The notes beneath the pieces were generated by a model. That model saw nothing but the letters and a program-made list of their open reading frames with translations. It made no database searches and was not told the origin of the DNA. A stretch of 64,000 bases of DNA from an uncultured Ilumatobacter sp. (GTDB lineage Bacteria; Actinomycetota; Acidimicrobiia; Acidimicrobiales; Ilumatobacteraceae), in contig CALFRK010000028.1 in assembly GCA_937919625.1 (NCBI GenBank), forward strand, positions 29,347-93,346, read 5' to 3'. Positions 37,422 to 46,243 of the stretch are shown piece by piece. Position 1 is the stretch's first letter. Each line of letters starts with the position of its first letter. The position numbers and the translations under genes were made by a program.

Positions 37422-38135
37422 TCATGAGCGGTCACCAACGGTGACCCTGCATGGCGTACGGTCGATCGCGCCGAAGAACTGCCGCACCTCGGTGTCACCC
37501 AAAGCGTCGATGAACCCATCGATCATGCCGTGGTGCAGGCCGCAGACCAGGTCGGCATGATCGGCAGCGAGTTCGCCGAACGGACAGTTGGCGAACGCCA
37601 CTACCGCCACGTCGCGGGGATCGTCAGCGTCGATCACGATCGGGTCGAAGCCGAGCCGGTCGTGATCGTTGACGAACGCCTCGAGACTCGAGGGCGAATC
37701 ACGAAACGTCGCCGACCGGCGAACGCCCTCGTCGATGCCAACGCAGCGGGCGTCGTGCCGATCGGCGCCAAGTCGCTGGGCCATCGACAAAACCATCCGA
37801 GCCAGAATCGGCATCACCGCCGGCTCGATACCTAACGAAGGGGCATCGGCGGTCAGCGAATAGTGATGCTGCGGCCTACCGATCTCGCCACGGCCACCGA
37901 CGTGCACGTCGATCAATCCGACGTCACGCATCCGGTCGAGATGGGGACGCACAGTGTTGGGGTGAAGCCCGATCCGTTCGGCGATCTCGACCGTGGTTAC
38001 CGGACTCGGGGCACGGATCAACTCGAGATAGATCGCATAGCGCGTGTTATCACCAAGCGTCTTGAACAGGTCGAGCCGGGCCTGCGAGTCGACCCCCGCC
38101 GCCGATGGAACACTCGGACTCACACCCATTCCCAA
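37422..38135 (-). CDS. SufR-like HTH transcriptional regulator
   Basis: LFKTLGDNTRYAIYLELIRAPSPVTTVEIAERIGLHPNTVRPHLDRMRDVGLI; Cys-containing NCPFGELAADHADLVCGLHHGMIDG. Confidence 0.82.
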   Translation of the reverse strand: MGMGVSPSVPSAAGVDSQARLDLFKTLGDNTRYAIYLELIRAPSPVTTVEIAERIGLHPNTVRPHLDRMRDVGLIDVHVGGRGEIGRPQHHYSLTADAPSLGIEPAVMPILARMVLSMAQRLGADRHDARCVGIDEGVRRSATFRDSPSSLEAFVNDHDRLGFDPIVIDADDPRDVAVVAFANCPFGELAADHADLVCGLHHGMIDGFIDALGDTEVRQFFGAIDRTPCRVTVGDRS

Positions 38136-38168
38136 AGATTACACGGTATTCGCCGGTAAAATGCTCCG

Positions 38169-39377
38169 ATGCGCAACACCGCACATCCCGCCCCCCCGAG
38201 TCGCGACGATGTGCTCGGTGTGCTCGGCAACGTGGTCGACCCCGAACTCGGCGATGACATCGTGTCGCTCGGCATGGTTCCCAATGTCTCGGTCGACGCC
38301 GACGGAGCTGTGATTGTCGGCATCAAGCTCACGATCGGTGGGTGCCCGCTTAGAGCCGACATCAAACGTGAGGTCGAAACCCGTGTCGGTCTGCATCCCG
38401 GCGTCACAGGTGTCAGCATCGAGTGGGGCGAGATGAACGCCGAAGAACGGTCCGAGGTGATGGGCAAGGCCCGTTGGAATGCCAGAAAGCTGGCCCCCGA
38501 CACCTCTATCCCTCTGCGTTGTCAGGTATTGGCGATCGCCAGTGGCAAGGGTGGCGTCGGCAAAAGCTCGGTCACCGTCAACCTGGCGACCGCTCTGGCC
38601 GCGCAAGGGCACACCGTCGGAGTGCTCGACGCCGACATCTGGGGTTTCTCGGTGCCACGCCTGCTCGGCATGTCCGACCGGATGGAGGCCGAGCGGATCG
38701 AGGGTTCCGACAAGCCCATGATCATTCCCAACCGCAAGAAGATCGGAGCGGGGCTGCTCGAGGTCGTGTCGACCGGCTTTCTCGTCGCTGAGTCAACCGC
38801 ACTGATGTGGCGCGGGCTGATGCTCACCAAAGCCGTCGAGCAGTTTCTCGCCGATGTGGCCTGGGGCGATCTCGACTATCTCCTGATCGACATGCCGCCC
38901 GGCACCGGCGACGTTCAGATGGGGCTGGCCCGAATGCTGCCGCGCACCTCGATGGTGATCGTCACAACACCTGCCGTAGCTGCTCAGAAGGTCGCTCAAC
39001 GCGCCGCCGACATGGCCAAGCGGAGCTTCCTCCCGGTCATCGGCGTGATCGAAAACATGAGCTCATTCACATGCGACCACGGCCACACCTACACCCTGTT
39101 CGGAGAGGGCGGCGGCACAACGCTGGCGGCTGAGATCGATGCCCCCCTACTCGGGCAGATCCCACTCGAGCCGGCGATTGCGACCGGCAATGACGAGGGG
39201 TCTCCCATCTCACTCTCCGGCGACAGCGCGGCAGCTCAGATCTTCCGATCGATCGCCGCCCGCATCAGCGCCGAGATTGCTCCACCAATCCAGGTCGACC
39301 AGGTCGACATGGCCGGCTGCTCAGCACGATTACTCGACGCCGTCAACGCCGCCTTCGAAAGTCAGCCGAACAGCTAG
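38169..39377 (+). CDS. Mrp/NBP35-type P-loop ATPase with N-terminal MIP18/DUF59 domain
   Basis: LGNVVDPELGDDIVSLGMV; AIASGKGGVGKSSVTVNLATALA; DYLLIDMPPGTGDVQM. Confidence 0.93.
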   Translation: MRNTAHPAPPSRDDVLGVLGNVVDPELGDDIVSLGMVPNVSVDADGAVIVGIKLTIGGCPLRADIKREVETRVGLHPGVTGVSIEWGEMNAEERSEVMGKARWNARKLAPDTSIPLRCQVLAIASGKGGVGKSSVTVNLATALAAQGHTVGVLDADIWGFSVPRLLGMSDRMEAERIEGSDKPMIIPNRKKIGAGLLEVVSTGFLVAESTALMWRGLMLTKAVEQFLADVAWGDLDYLLIDMPPGTGDVQMGLARMLPRTSMVIVTTPAVAAQKVAQRAADMAKRSFLPVIGVIENMSSFTCDHGHTYTLFGEGGGTTLAAEIDAPLLGQIPLEPAIATGNDEGSPISLSGDSAAAQIFRSIAARISAEIAPPIQVDQVDMAGCSARLLDAVNAAFESQPNS

Positions 39378-40228
39378 CGCGGGGCCACCACGAACTCGGG
39401 TTCGGGCGTGCTGTCGTAGTCGGGATCGCCGGGGCGCACCACCCCGACAAACTTGCCATCAACGAACACGATCCGGGGCAGGATCACGGGCGGCACGCCC
39501 ACGCCGGCGGCGGCCTTCAGTGCTGCAGCCGCTGTTGCATGCTGCTTGAGGAATGCCAGCGAGACGAGCGTCGGCGGAAACATTTGCAGCTCGCCGTGCT
39601 TCCACATTTGGATCGCGTCGGCGGGGCGCACCCACAAGCTAGCGATCGTTTCGCCGTCGTCGTGAAGTGGCTCTTGAGCCTCCGGTGCCAAGGCCACGAA
39701 GAAACGGGTGTCGAACCGGCGCCGCTCGCCAAGCGGCGTGATCCAGTGATCGACCAAATGGATGCGATCGGTCAGCAACAGCAATCGCTCGGTGGCGCAC
39801 AGGTCGACGAGCGACAAGGATCCGTCATGGATCTGGTGGCGGGCCGCATTGAAGCGGGCCTCGACCTCGTCACCGTCGAAGCGCACAATGTCGATGCTGT
39901 CGATGGGGCGAGCCAGCAACACCCCGGCTTCTTCGAAACACTCGCGGATGGCAGCGACCAGCCACGCCAAACCGCCGTGGTCGATCCCCATCCGCTTCGA
40001 CGCCGTTGCATCGTCGAGGCCGTCGCAGATCGGCTCGAACGCCTCGCCATGATCGGCATCGTCGACCTTGCCACCCGGAAACACGTACTGACCTCTGGCA
40101 AACGCCGCCGACATTGTGCGCTGCAACATGAAAACTTCTAACCCCTCAGCTCCGTCACGCAGCAGCATCACGGTTGCAGCAGGCCGCACTGGAATCGACG
40201 CGGAGGGTACAAAGTCGGTTTCATTCAC
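39374..40228 (-). CDS. NUDIX hydrolase
   Basis: QYVFPGGKVDDAD...AAIRECFEEAGVLLA. Confidence 0.88.
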   Translation of the reverse strand: MNETDFVPSASIPVRPAATVMLLRDGAEGLEVFMLQRTMSAAFARGQYVFPGGKVDDADHGEAFEPICDGLDDATASKRMGIDHGGLAWLVAAIRECFEEAGVLLARPIDSIDIVRFDGDEVEARFNAARHQIHDGSLSLVDLCATERLLLLTDRIHLVDHWITPLGERRRFDTRFFVALAPEAQEPLHDDGETIASLWVRPADAIQMWKHGELQMFPPTLVSLAFLKQHATAAAALKAAAGVGVPPVILPRIVFVDGKFVGVVRPGDPDYDSTPEPEFVVAPR

Positions 40229-40276
40229 GACTGGCGACCGTATCTGACCTCCAACCTCACAGATAGCGTCGAAGCC

Positions 40277-41542
40277 GTGGAAATGCGCAACCAACCCGAC
40301 GACGTGCTCGATCACATCGGCCCCGGCACCCAATTGATCGTGCCGCTCGCCAACGGCGAGCCGACCTGCCTGCTCGACGCGATCGAGGCAGCCGCCCCTC
40401 GACTCGAGCATGTCCGGGTGCATCAGATGCACGCCATCCACGAGCGGCCCTATCTCGCCGGCGAGTTTGGCGACCGGATGAAACATCTGTCGTATTTCCT
40501 GTCACACGTCACTCGACCACACTTCGCCAACGGCACGATCGGATTGATCCCGGCCCACTTCTCAGAAGTCTTCGCGTTGATGCGAGCCCGAACCGTCGAT
40601 CCGTTGGTGATCGCCGCTGCTTCGCCCCCCGACCGGCACGGATACTTCTCGCTTGGTGTGTCGGCCGATTACACGTCGAGCTTCATCGGACGCGCCAGGT
40701 TCTTCCTCGAGGTCACCGATCACATGCCGCGCACATTCGGGCGCAACCAGCTCCACGTCAGCCAGGTGGAAGGCTGGTGCCGCACCGACCGACAGTTGGT
40801 CGAAGTCGAGCCACGCCAACCCGACGATCTGGATCGCACTATCGCCACCTATGTCGCAGAACGGATCCCCAACGGCGCCACGTTGCAGACAGGGATCGGC
40901 GCCATACCCAACGCCATCATGGCGGCCCTGATGAATCACCGCGACCTCGGCATCCACACCGAGTTGCTGTCCGACGGTGTTGTCGATCTGATCGAAGCGG
41001 GCGTGGTCAACGGAATCCGCAAAGACCTCAATCGCACCAAGACCGTCGGAACTTTCGCCCTGGGTACCAAGCGGCTGCACGAGTTTCTGCACGAAAACAC
41101 GGCGGTCGAGTTGTGGCCCGTGCGCTATGTCAACGATCCGGCGATCATCGGGCGCGAGCGCGGCTTCGTCTCGATCAACGCCACGCTGACGGTCGATTTC
41201 CTCGGCCAATGCGCCAGCGAAACAATCGGCGGTAAGTACTACTCGTCGGCCGGCGGCCAGAACGACTTCGCCCGTGGAGCGATGAACTCACGCGACGGCC
41301 AAGGCTTCGTTGTGTTGCACTCGACCACCAGTGCCGGCGCCAGCCGAATCGTTCCTCGCCTCACCGCCGGCGACGCCGTCACAACACCCAAGAACACGGT
41401 CGACAAGATCGTGACCGAGTATGGGGTGGCCGAGCTGCGGGGCAAGTCGATCCGCGAACGCACGCAGGCGTTAGTGCAGATCTCCCATCCCGACCATCGC
41501 GCCGAACTTCAAGCAGAGGCCGAACGGATGCGCTACTGGTGA
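40277..41542 (+). CDS. Acetyl-CoA hydrolase/4-hydroxybutyrate CoA-transferase family
   Basis: ATLQTGIGAIPNAIMAALMNHRDLGIHTELLSDGVVDLIEAGVV...GGQNDFARGAMNS...VTEYGVAELRGKSIRERTQALVQISHPDHR. Confidence 0.92.
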   Translation: MEMRNQPDDVLDHIGPGTQLIVPLANGEPTCLLDAIEAAAPRLEHVRVHQMHAIHERPYLAGEFGDRMKHLSYFLSHVTRPHFANGTIGLIPAHFSEVFALMRARTVDPLVIAAASPPDRHGYFSLGVSADYTSSFIGRARFFLEVTDHMPRTFGRNQLHVSQVEGWCRTDRQLVEVEPRQPDDLDRTIATYVAERIPNGATLQTGIGAIPNAIMAALMNHRDLGIHTELLSDGVVDLIEAGVVNGIRKDLNRTKTVGTFALGTKRLHEFLHENTAVELWPVRYVNDPAIIGRERGFVSINATLTVDFLGQCASETIGGKYYSSAGGQNDFARGAMNSRDGQGFVVLHSTTSAGASRIVPRLTAGDAVTTPKNTVDKIVTEYGVAELRGKSIRERTQALVQISHPDHRAELQAEAERMRYW

Positions 41543-41546
41543 CGTT

Positions 41547-41573
41547 GCCACGTTGTGTCAGAGACAACGTGGC
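41547..41573. terminator. Hairpin gccacgttgt-gtcagag-acaacgtggc between convergent genes
   Basis: 10-bp perfect stem. Confidence 0.65.
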
Positions 41574-41574
41574 G

Positions 41575-42396
41575 TTAGGCGTTGGGACGACGGCGACCGA
41601 GTGCGTAGATCGCTGCACCCGCCACGACGGCGAACAGCACGACAGCGACCATTTGCCAGCTGTCGATCAGTTCGACTTGGACACGCCGCTGCAGCCATTC
41701 CACCCTGTCGGTGATCGCTGAATGCTGCTCGTTGATTTCGACTACCCAGAAGTAGTACTCGAGATACAACCCGGACAGCAGCACCATTACGGCAGCGAGC
41801 CGATCGACGTACTGCGAGCCGCTCCGCAGCAGGCGCAGCAGGCTGGTGTTGGCCACCGCCAGTGCAATCGTAAGGGCTGTGACGACCAAGGCCATCGCCG
41901 CGCCGTACGCCAACACATGGGCGAGACCGGCACCCCACCCCTGCTCGTCAACGGTGCCGAACAGCACGGTCGAGAACAGCGGCAACGTGCAGCCGATCGA
42001 TGCCACGGCGTAGGCGACGCCGTACAGTGCCATCGCCCGCAGCGTGCGATCTGGAGTTCCCGTGTCGATCTTCGGCATCGAGATCGGCAGCCGATAGCCG
42101 GCCAACATGGCGACCCCGAGTACGACGAAAGCGACACCGATCACCGCCGTGGCGTACTTGGCGTTGTTCTCGATCCACAGCGTGGCGTACTCGGAGATGA
42201 CCCCGACCAAGACGAACACCGCCATGAATCCAGCCGAGACGGCAGCCGACACCAACAACGCCCGGCGCAGCGTGGCGCGCTGATCGCCGGGCCGATGGCC
42301 CTGCATCCCCAGGAAGTACATCAGATAGGTCGGCAGCATCACGAACGCGCATGGGTTGACCGCCGCAACGAGTCCCCGCAGAAACGACAGTCCCAT
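41575..42396 (-). CDS. ccdA: Cytochrome c biogenesis protein CcdA/DsbD-like
   Basis: FLRGLVAAVNPCAFVMLPTYLMYFLG; SIGCTLPLFSTVL. Confidence 0.9.
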   Translation of the reverse strand: MGLSFLRGLVAAVNPCAFVMLPTYLMYFLGMQGHRPGDQRATLRRALLVSAAVSAGFMAVFVLVGVISEYATLWIENNAKYATAVIGVAFVVLGVAMLAGYRLPISMPKIDTGTPDRTLRAMALYGVAYAVASIGCTLPLFSTVLFGTVDEQGWGAGLAHVLAYGAAMALVVTALTIALAVANTSLLRLLRSGSQYVDRLAAVMVLLSGLYLEYYFWVVEINEQHSAITDRVEWLQRRVQVELIDSWQMVAVVLFAVVAGAAIYALGRRRPNA

Positions 42397-42983
42397 CAGA
42401 ACAGCGTCTCGATCAGCGAGCGCAGCGTCTCGGCGTCGAGCTCGCCGGTCTGGCGCAGAATGCGGCCTTCGGCGCTGACGAACAAGGTGACCGGGTAACC
42501 GACAATGCCCAGTTCGTTCGATAGTGAACCGTTATCGCGCAACAGGTCGTAGGCAACGCCGCGGTCGCGGGCAAACTGCTCCATCACGTCGACGGTGTCG
42601 AACGGATCTACGCCGACGAACTGCACCCTGTCACCGACCGCGGCGTGCACGGTGGCGAAGTCGCGAAGCTCTCGCCGGCACGGCACACACCTTGAGAACC
42701 AGAAGTTGACGACCAAGGGCTGGCCGCCGTAATCGGCGAGCTGCACGGACTGGCCCTCCCGATCCAGCAGGTCGACAGCGGGCAGATCGGCGCCCGTGAC
42801 ATCGGCGTTGACGTCATCGAAGGGCTGGTCGAAGATCCCTGGCTGGTCGAGCACGAACTCTCCGTCGATCGCGGGGCCACCGCCCAGCGCGCCCGCCAAC
42901 CAGGCACCCCCAAACAGCGAGACCGCCGCCACAGCCACGCCTGCGACTGCTGCCAAGACTAGGTGTCGCGAGCGTGGTGCCAC
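42396..42983 (-). CDS. TlpA-family thioredoxin-like protein (Cys pair in SRCVPC)
   Basis: LADYGGQPLVVNFWFSRCVPCRRELRDFATVHAAVGDRVQFVGVD. Confidence 0.88.
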   Translation of the reverse strand: MAPRSRHLVLAAVAGVAVAAVSLFGGAWLAGALGGGPAIDGEFVLDQPGIFDQPFDDVNADVTGADLPAVDLLDREGQSVQLADYGGQPLVVNFWFSRCVPCRRELRDFATVHAAVGDRVQFVGVDPFDTVDVMEQFARDRGVAYDLLRDNGSLSNELGIVGYPVTLFVSAEGRILRQTGELDAETLRSLIETLF

Positions 42984-43022
42984 CGTCCCCAGGTTACGAG
43001 GCGGGGCGGCGCACTGTCCTTC

Positions 43023-43060
43023 GGCTCTGAAACCTGCCCGGACACGCAGGTTCCAGAGCT
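43023..43060 (-). terminator. Imperfect hairpin between whiB and the TlpA gene
   Basis: ggctctgaaacctgc / gcaggttccagagct. Confidence 0.55.
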
Positions 43061-43071
43061 GAGGGGGATGC

Positions 43072-43428
43072 TCAGACGACCACCCGATCGGCAAGCTCAT
43101 CGGACTCGACGAGGCCGAGTTCGTTGACGATGACAGGAGGCCCAGGCCTCTTGGAAGGTCGCCCGCCGGGTCTCTTGTGGGCGACGATGCGTCCGCCGGA
43201 CAGCAACTCGCCACCCCAGACACCCCACGGCTCCTCACGCTCGAGGGCGTCGTCCAGGCATGACTCGCTGAGTGCGCATTTGGCACAGATCGCCTTGGCG
43301 CGTGCGATGTCGAGCACATGGTCGGAGAAGAACAGTGGGGTGAGCGTGCCGTGGCCGTCCGCACAGCGGGCGACTTGCAGGGTCGAGATGGAGTACTCAT
43401 TTATGAGCTGAAGCTGAATGGTGCTCAT
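43072..43428 (-). CDS. WhiB-family regulator, WhiB7/WblC-like with AT-hook-like tail
   Basis: C...CAKCALSESC 4Fe-4S cysteines, EEPWGVWGGELLSGGRIVAHKRPGGRPSKRPG: tail pattern recalls the WhiB7 HKRPRGRPRK AT-hook. Confidence 0.85.
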   Translation of the reverse strand: MSTIQLQLINEYSISTLQVARCADGHGTLTPLFFSDHVLDIARAKAICAKCALSESCLDDALEREEPWGVWGGELLSGGRIVAHKRPGGRPSKRPGPPVIVNELGLVESDELADRVVV

Positions 43429-43496
43429 GGGCGATGTCTTTCTGGTCGTGATGATGGTTGTCGTCGTGGTTGCTGGTTGTTCGTTGCTGGGTTCAT
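43425..43496 (-). CDS. Short upstream ORF (23 aa), possibly translationally coupled to whiB
   Basis: MNPATNNQQPRRQPSSRPERHRP*; GGAAG about 5 nt upstream; stop overlaps whiB start (ATGA). Confidence 0.5.
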   Translation of the reverse strand: MNPATNNQQPRRQPSSRPERHRP

Positions 43497-43517
43497 GAGA
43501 TCTTCCGTATCGGGGTC

Positions 43518-43556
43518 GAAAAACGAGAAAGGCCGCCGGGTCGGAACCCGGCGGCC
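43518..43556 (-). terminator. Intrinsic terminator in whiB leader
   Basis: Stem ggccgccgggt-cgga-acccggcggcc (11-bp perfect) followed on the minus strand by TTTCTCGTTTTTC. Confidence 0.85.
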
Positions 43557-43583
43557 TCGGTACGAGGGTGATTCGACGTTTGG

Positions 43584-43835
43584 TTACGTCGACCCCGTTT
43601 CGAGGTGCCGGGCGTGGCGCTTGACGAACATTGCGTTCTTGGCGGCGGCCAGAGTGGTGGTGTTGCCGTTATACGCATTGATCGGGAGCCCAGCGACACC
43701 GGTTGTGCCGCGACCGTGGAATTCGGGCGCAACGGTGTGCTGACGCCAGCTGGAGCAGGCAACCACGGCAGACCCGCAACGGCGGGCGCGACCGGGCGTG
43801 TGGCCCAGCTGGTGCGTCGTCGTCATCGTGTCCAT
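43584..43835 (-). CDS. Upstream ORF (83 aa) in whiB leader, candidate regulatory leader peptide
   Basis: AGGAG-caaccg-ATG; MDTMTTTHQLGHTPGRARRCGSAVVACSSWRQHTVAPEFHGRGTTGVAGLPINAYNGNTTTLAAAKNAMFVKRHARHLETGST*. Confidence 0.55.
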   Translation of the reverse strand: MDTMTTTHQLGHTPGRARRCGSAVVACSSWRQHTVAPEFHGRGTTGVAGLPINAYNGNTTTLAAAKNAMFVKRHARHLETGST

Positions 43836-44073
43836 CGGTTGCTCCTGCGCTTGGGCTGCAACACGCGAATGTGCGCAGCGGAGGTTCCAGTGGACCACGC
43901 CGCGCGCATCACAGTCAAGGAGGTTTCCACGGGAAACTCCGAGACCGCTCTCGGGGCGACGGTTCGGCCGTCAGGCGAGCAACACCGGTCAACCCGAACG
44001 GCATATCGCTCGACAGGTTAGAGAGCACCGCCGAGGCAGTTCTGGCGAGCCAACATTTTGCCCAGATAGTGGC

Positions 44074-45144
44074 TCAGTCGACGAGCACGTACCGATACGG
44101 CGACGGCTCGGTCTGACGCGTCATCTCACCAAGCCGGCGGAGGTGCTCGAGATGGGCGTAGGTTTCGCTGTCGGCCATCGTGCCCTGAACCCGAGCCGAG
44201 AACAGATGCTGTGAGTATTCGGTCACGGATGCCGGGTGACCGATCTGTTCGGCCGTCGACCGGAGCTGATCGAGGCGATCGACATGATGCTGCTTGATCG
44301 ACTCGGCGCGTGCCGCCAGGCTCGAGAACGGATGCCCGTGCGCCGGCAGCACTACCGAAACGTCGTCGCCGTACGCCGCGATCTTGTCAAGCGATTCCAG
44401 AAAGGTCGCCAGCGGGTCTGCCATCGGTGAGAGACCACCGACGTGAGGAGTGATCGTCGGCAGCACGTGATCGCCCGACAGCATCACGCCATCGGTCGGG
44501 TCGAAGAGACACAGATGATCCTCGGTGTGGCCAGGGGTGTGGATCGCGACCCAGTCACGACCCGCCAGCGAGATTGTCTCAGCTTCGTTCAGTCGCATGG
44601 TCGGCGTAGGCGTGCGCATCAGACGCGGGAGGTGCCGGGATGCCCTGAGGGCCAGCTTTCGTTTCCACGAGAAGGCCATCTGCTTTCCGTCCCACGGTGT
44701 CGGGTCCCACGGGAATCGGCGGCCGAGCAGTTTTGCCACCTCCGGCAGATCCTCGACATCGACGTCGGGAGGCTCGGATGGGTCCCACATCAGTCGGAAC
44801 CGTTGGTGGGTGACGACCTGAGCCCCGGACTCGTGCTGAACGCGCCCGGCGCCACCGAAGTGATCGGGGTGGCTGTGTGTGACGATCACGGTGTGCACTC
44901 GCTTGATCGGGAACCCAGCGGAGGCGAGCCGCCGCCGTAGCACCTTGTACGAAGACAGTCCCGGAAGACCTGGATCGACGATCGCGACGCCGTCGCGATC
45001 CTCGAGCAGATAACAGTTGACATGGCCGAGTCCGGTGAAGTCGATCGGCAACTGAGCGCGCAAAACGCCCGGTGCAACCTCGATGATCTCGTCGCTCGCC
45101 CGCTCCTGCTCCTGTTTGGGCACCCGCCCGGTCGTGCTCGTCAT
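44074..45144 (-). CDS. MBL-fold metallo-hydrolase
   Basis: VIVTHSHPDHFGGAGRV; HTPGHTEDHLCLFDP; LSGDHVLPTITPHVG. Confidence 0.92.
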   Translation of the reverse strand: MTSTTGRVPKQEQERASDEIIEVAPGVLRAQLPIDFTGLGHVNCYLLEDRDGVAIVDPGLPGLSSYKVLRRRLASAGFPIKRVHTVIVTHSHPDHFGGAGRVQHESGAQVVTHQRFRLMWDPSEPPDVDVEDLPEVAKLLGRRFPWDPTPWDGKQMAFSWKRKLALRASRHLPRLMRTPTPTMRLNEAETISLAGRDWVAIHTPGHTEDHLCLFDPTDGVMLSGDHVLPTITPHVGGLSPMADPLATFLESLDKIAAYGDDVSVVLPAHGHPFSSLAARAESIKQHHVDRLDQLRSTAEQIGHPASVTEYSQHLFSARVQGTMADSETYAHLEHLRRLGEMTRQTEPSPYRYVLVD

Positions 45145-45226
45145 CGCCTCGTCAACAGTAGGTCTCGCGGTGGCATTCGGGCGACGCCGAGCAAAGCTGC
45201 TGCTGTTGAACTTCGTGCTGCGCCGC

Positions 45227-46201
45227 TCAGATATCGAGCAGGATCTTGCCGATGTTGGCGTTCGCCTCCATATGGCGATGGGCCTCGACGATGTCGCCAA
45301 GGGCAAATCTCGAGTCGATCACCGGCCGTAACGCACCCGAGTCGAAGAGCGGGATCATCTCGGCGATGAAACGTTGGCTGAGCGCTGCCTTCTGCTCGAT
45401 AGGGCGGGCCCGCAGAGTGGTGCCAATCCAGCGAACCCGCCTTACGAGCAGCAACCCGAGGTTGACGGCCGTCTGGCCGCCGCCCATCAGCCCCACCTGC
45501 ACGATCGCGCCCTGTGGTTTGATCGAGGCAAGGTTGCGGTTGGTCTCCTCGCCACCGATCACATCGAGAATCACGTCGACACCACCAGGCACGGCGTCAC
45601 GGAGCGCAGCCGACCAATCGGCAGGCGATCGTTCGAGCACGAGATCAGCACCGAGGTCACGGCACGCCTGCATCTTGCCGGTCGAGCACGTCACAGCAAT
45701 CTGGGCGCCGATCGCCTTGGCGATCTGGATCGCAGCTGTACCAACACCGGAGGCACCGGCGTGCACGAGCGCCCACCGCCCGCACGTCAGCCCACCCTGC
45801 ACGACGAGTGCGTCCCAGGCCGTTAGAAATACCTCGGGGATCGCCGCCGCGTCAGACAGTTTGACCGTCACGGGAATTGGCAATGCCTGTCGTTCGTGGG
45901 TCGCCACGAGTTCGGCATAGCAGGCGCCCGACTCGATACCCATCACGCGGTCGCCAACGTTCCACAGCGTGACGCGGTCGCCGACCGCTGTGACGGTTCC
46001 GGCGTACTCGAGCCCGAGAATCTCGTGCTGACGCGCAACGGGATCGCGGTAGCCACCCATTCGCTGCAACGTGTCGGCCCGATTGCAGGCGCTGTGGGCG
46101 ACCCGAACAAGGATCTCGTCAGGCCCATGGATCGGGTCGGGAACCTCCGTGACGGTGAGGACCTCGGGCCCTCCGTACTCGGTAACGACGACAGCGCGCA
46201 T
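45227..46201 (-). CDS. Zinc-type alcohol dehydrogenase/quinone oxidoreductase family
   Basis: MRAVVVTEYGGPEVLTVTEVPDP...ALVHAGASGVGTAAIQIAKAIGAQIAVTCSTGKM. Confidence 0.92.
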   Translation of the reverse strand: MRAVVVTEYGGPEVLTVTEVPDPIHGPDEILVRVAHSACNRADTLQRMGGYRDPVARQHEILGLEYAGTVTAVGDRVTLWNVGDRVMGIESGACYAELVATHERQALPIPVTVKLSDAAAIPEVFLTAWDALVVQGGLTCGRWALVHAGASGVGTAAIQIAKAIGAQIAVTCSTGKMQACRDLGADLVLERSPADWSAALRDAVPGGVDVILDVIGGEETNRNLASIKPQGAIVQVGLMGGGQTAVNLGLLLVRRVRWIGTTLRARPIEQKAALSQRFIAEMIPLFDSGALRPVIDSRFALGDIVEAHRHMEANANIGKILLDI

Positions 46202-46216
46202 CCAGCAAGTGTGGCC

Positions 46217-46243
46217 GCCACGTTGTGTCTGACACAACGTGGC
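46217..46243. terminator. 27-nt palindromic hairpin gccacgttgtgtc-t-gacacaacgtggc
   Basis: 13-bp perfect arms; same stem sequence as 41547. Confidence 0.65.

Noticed and set aside
44030-44073. Possible promoter of the whiB leader (caaaatgttggct on the minus strand)
   Set aside because: AT-rich patch and TTGGCT resemble a WhiB7-type promoter start, but no -10 element is found at correct spacing
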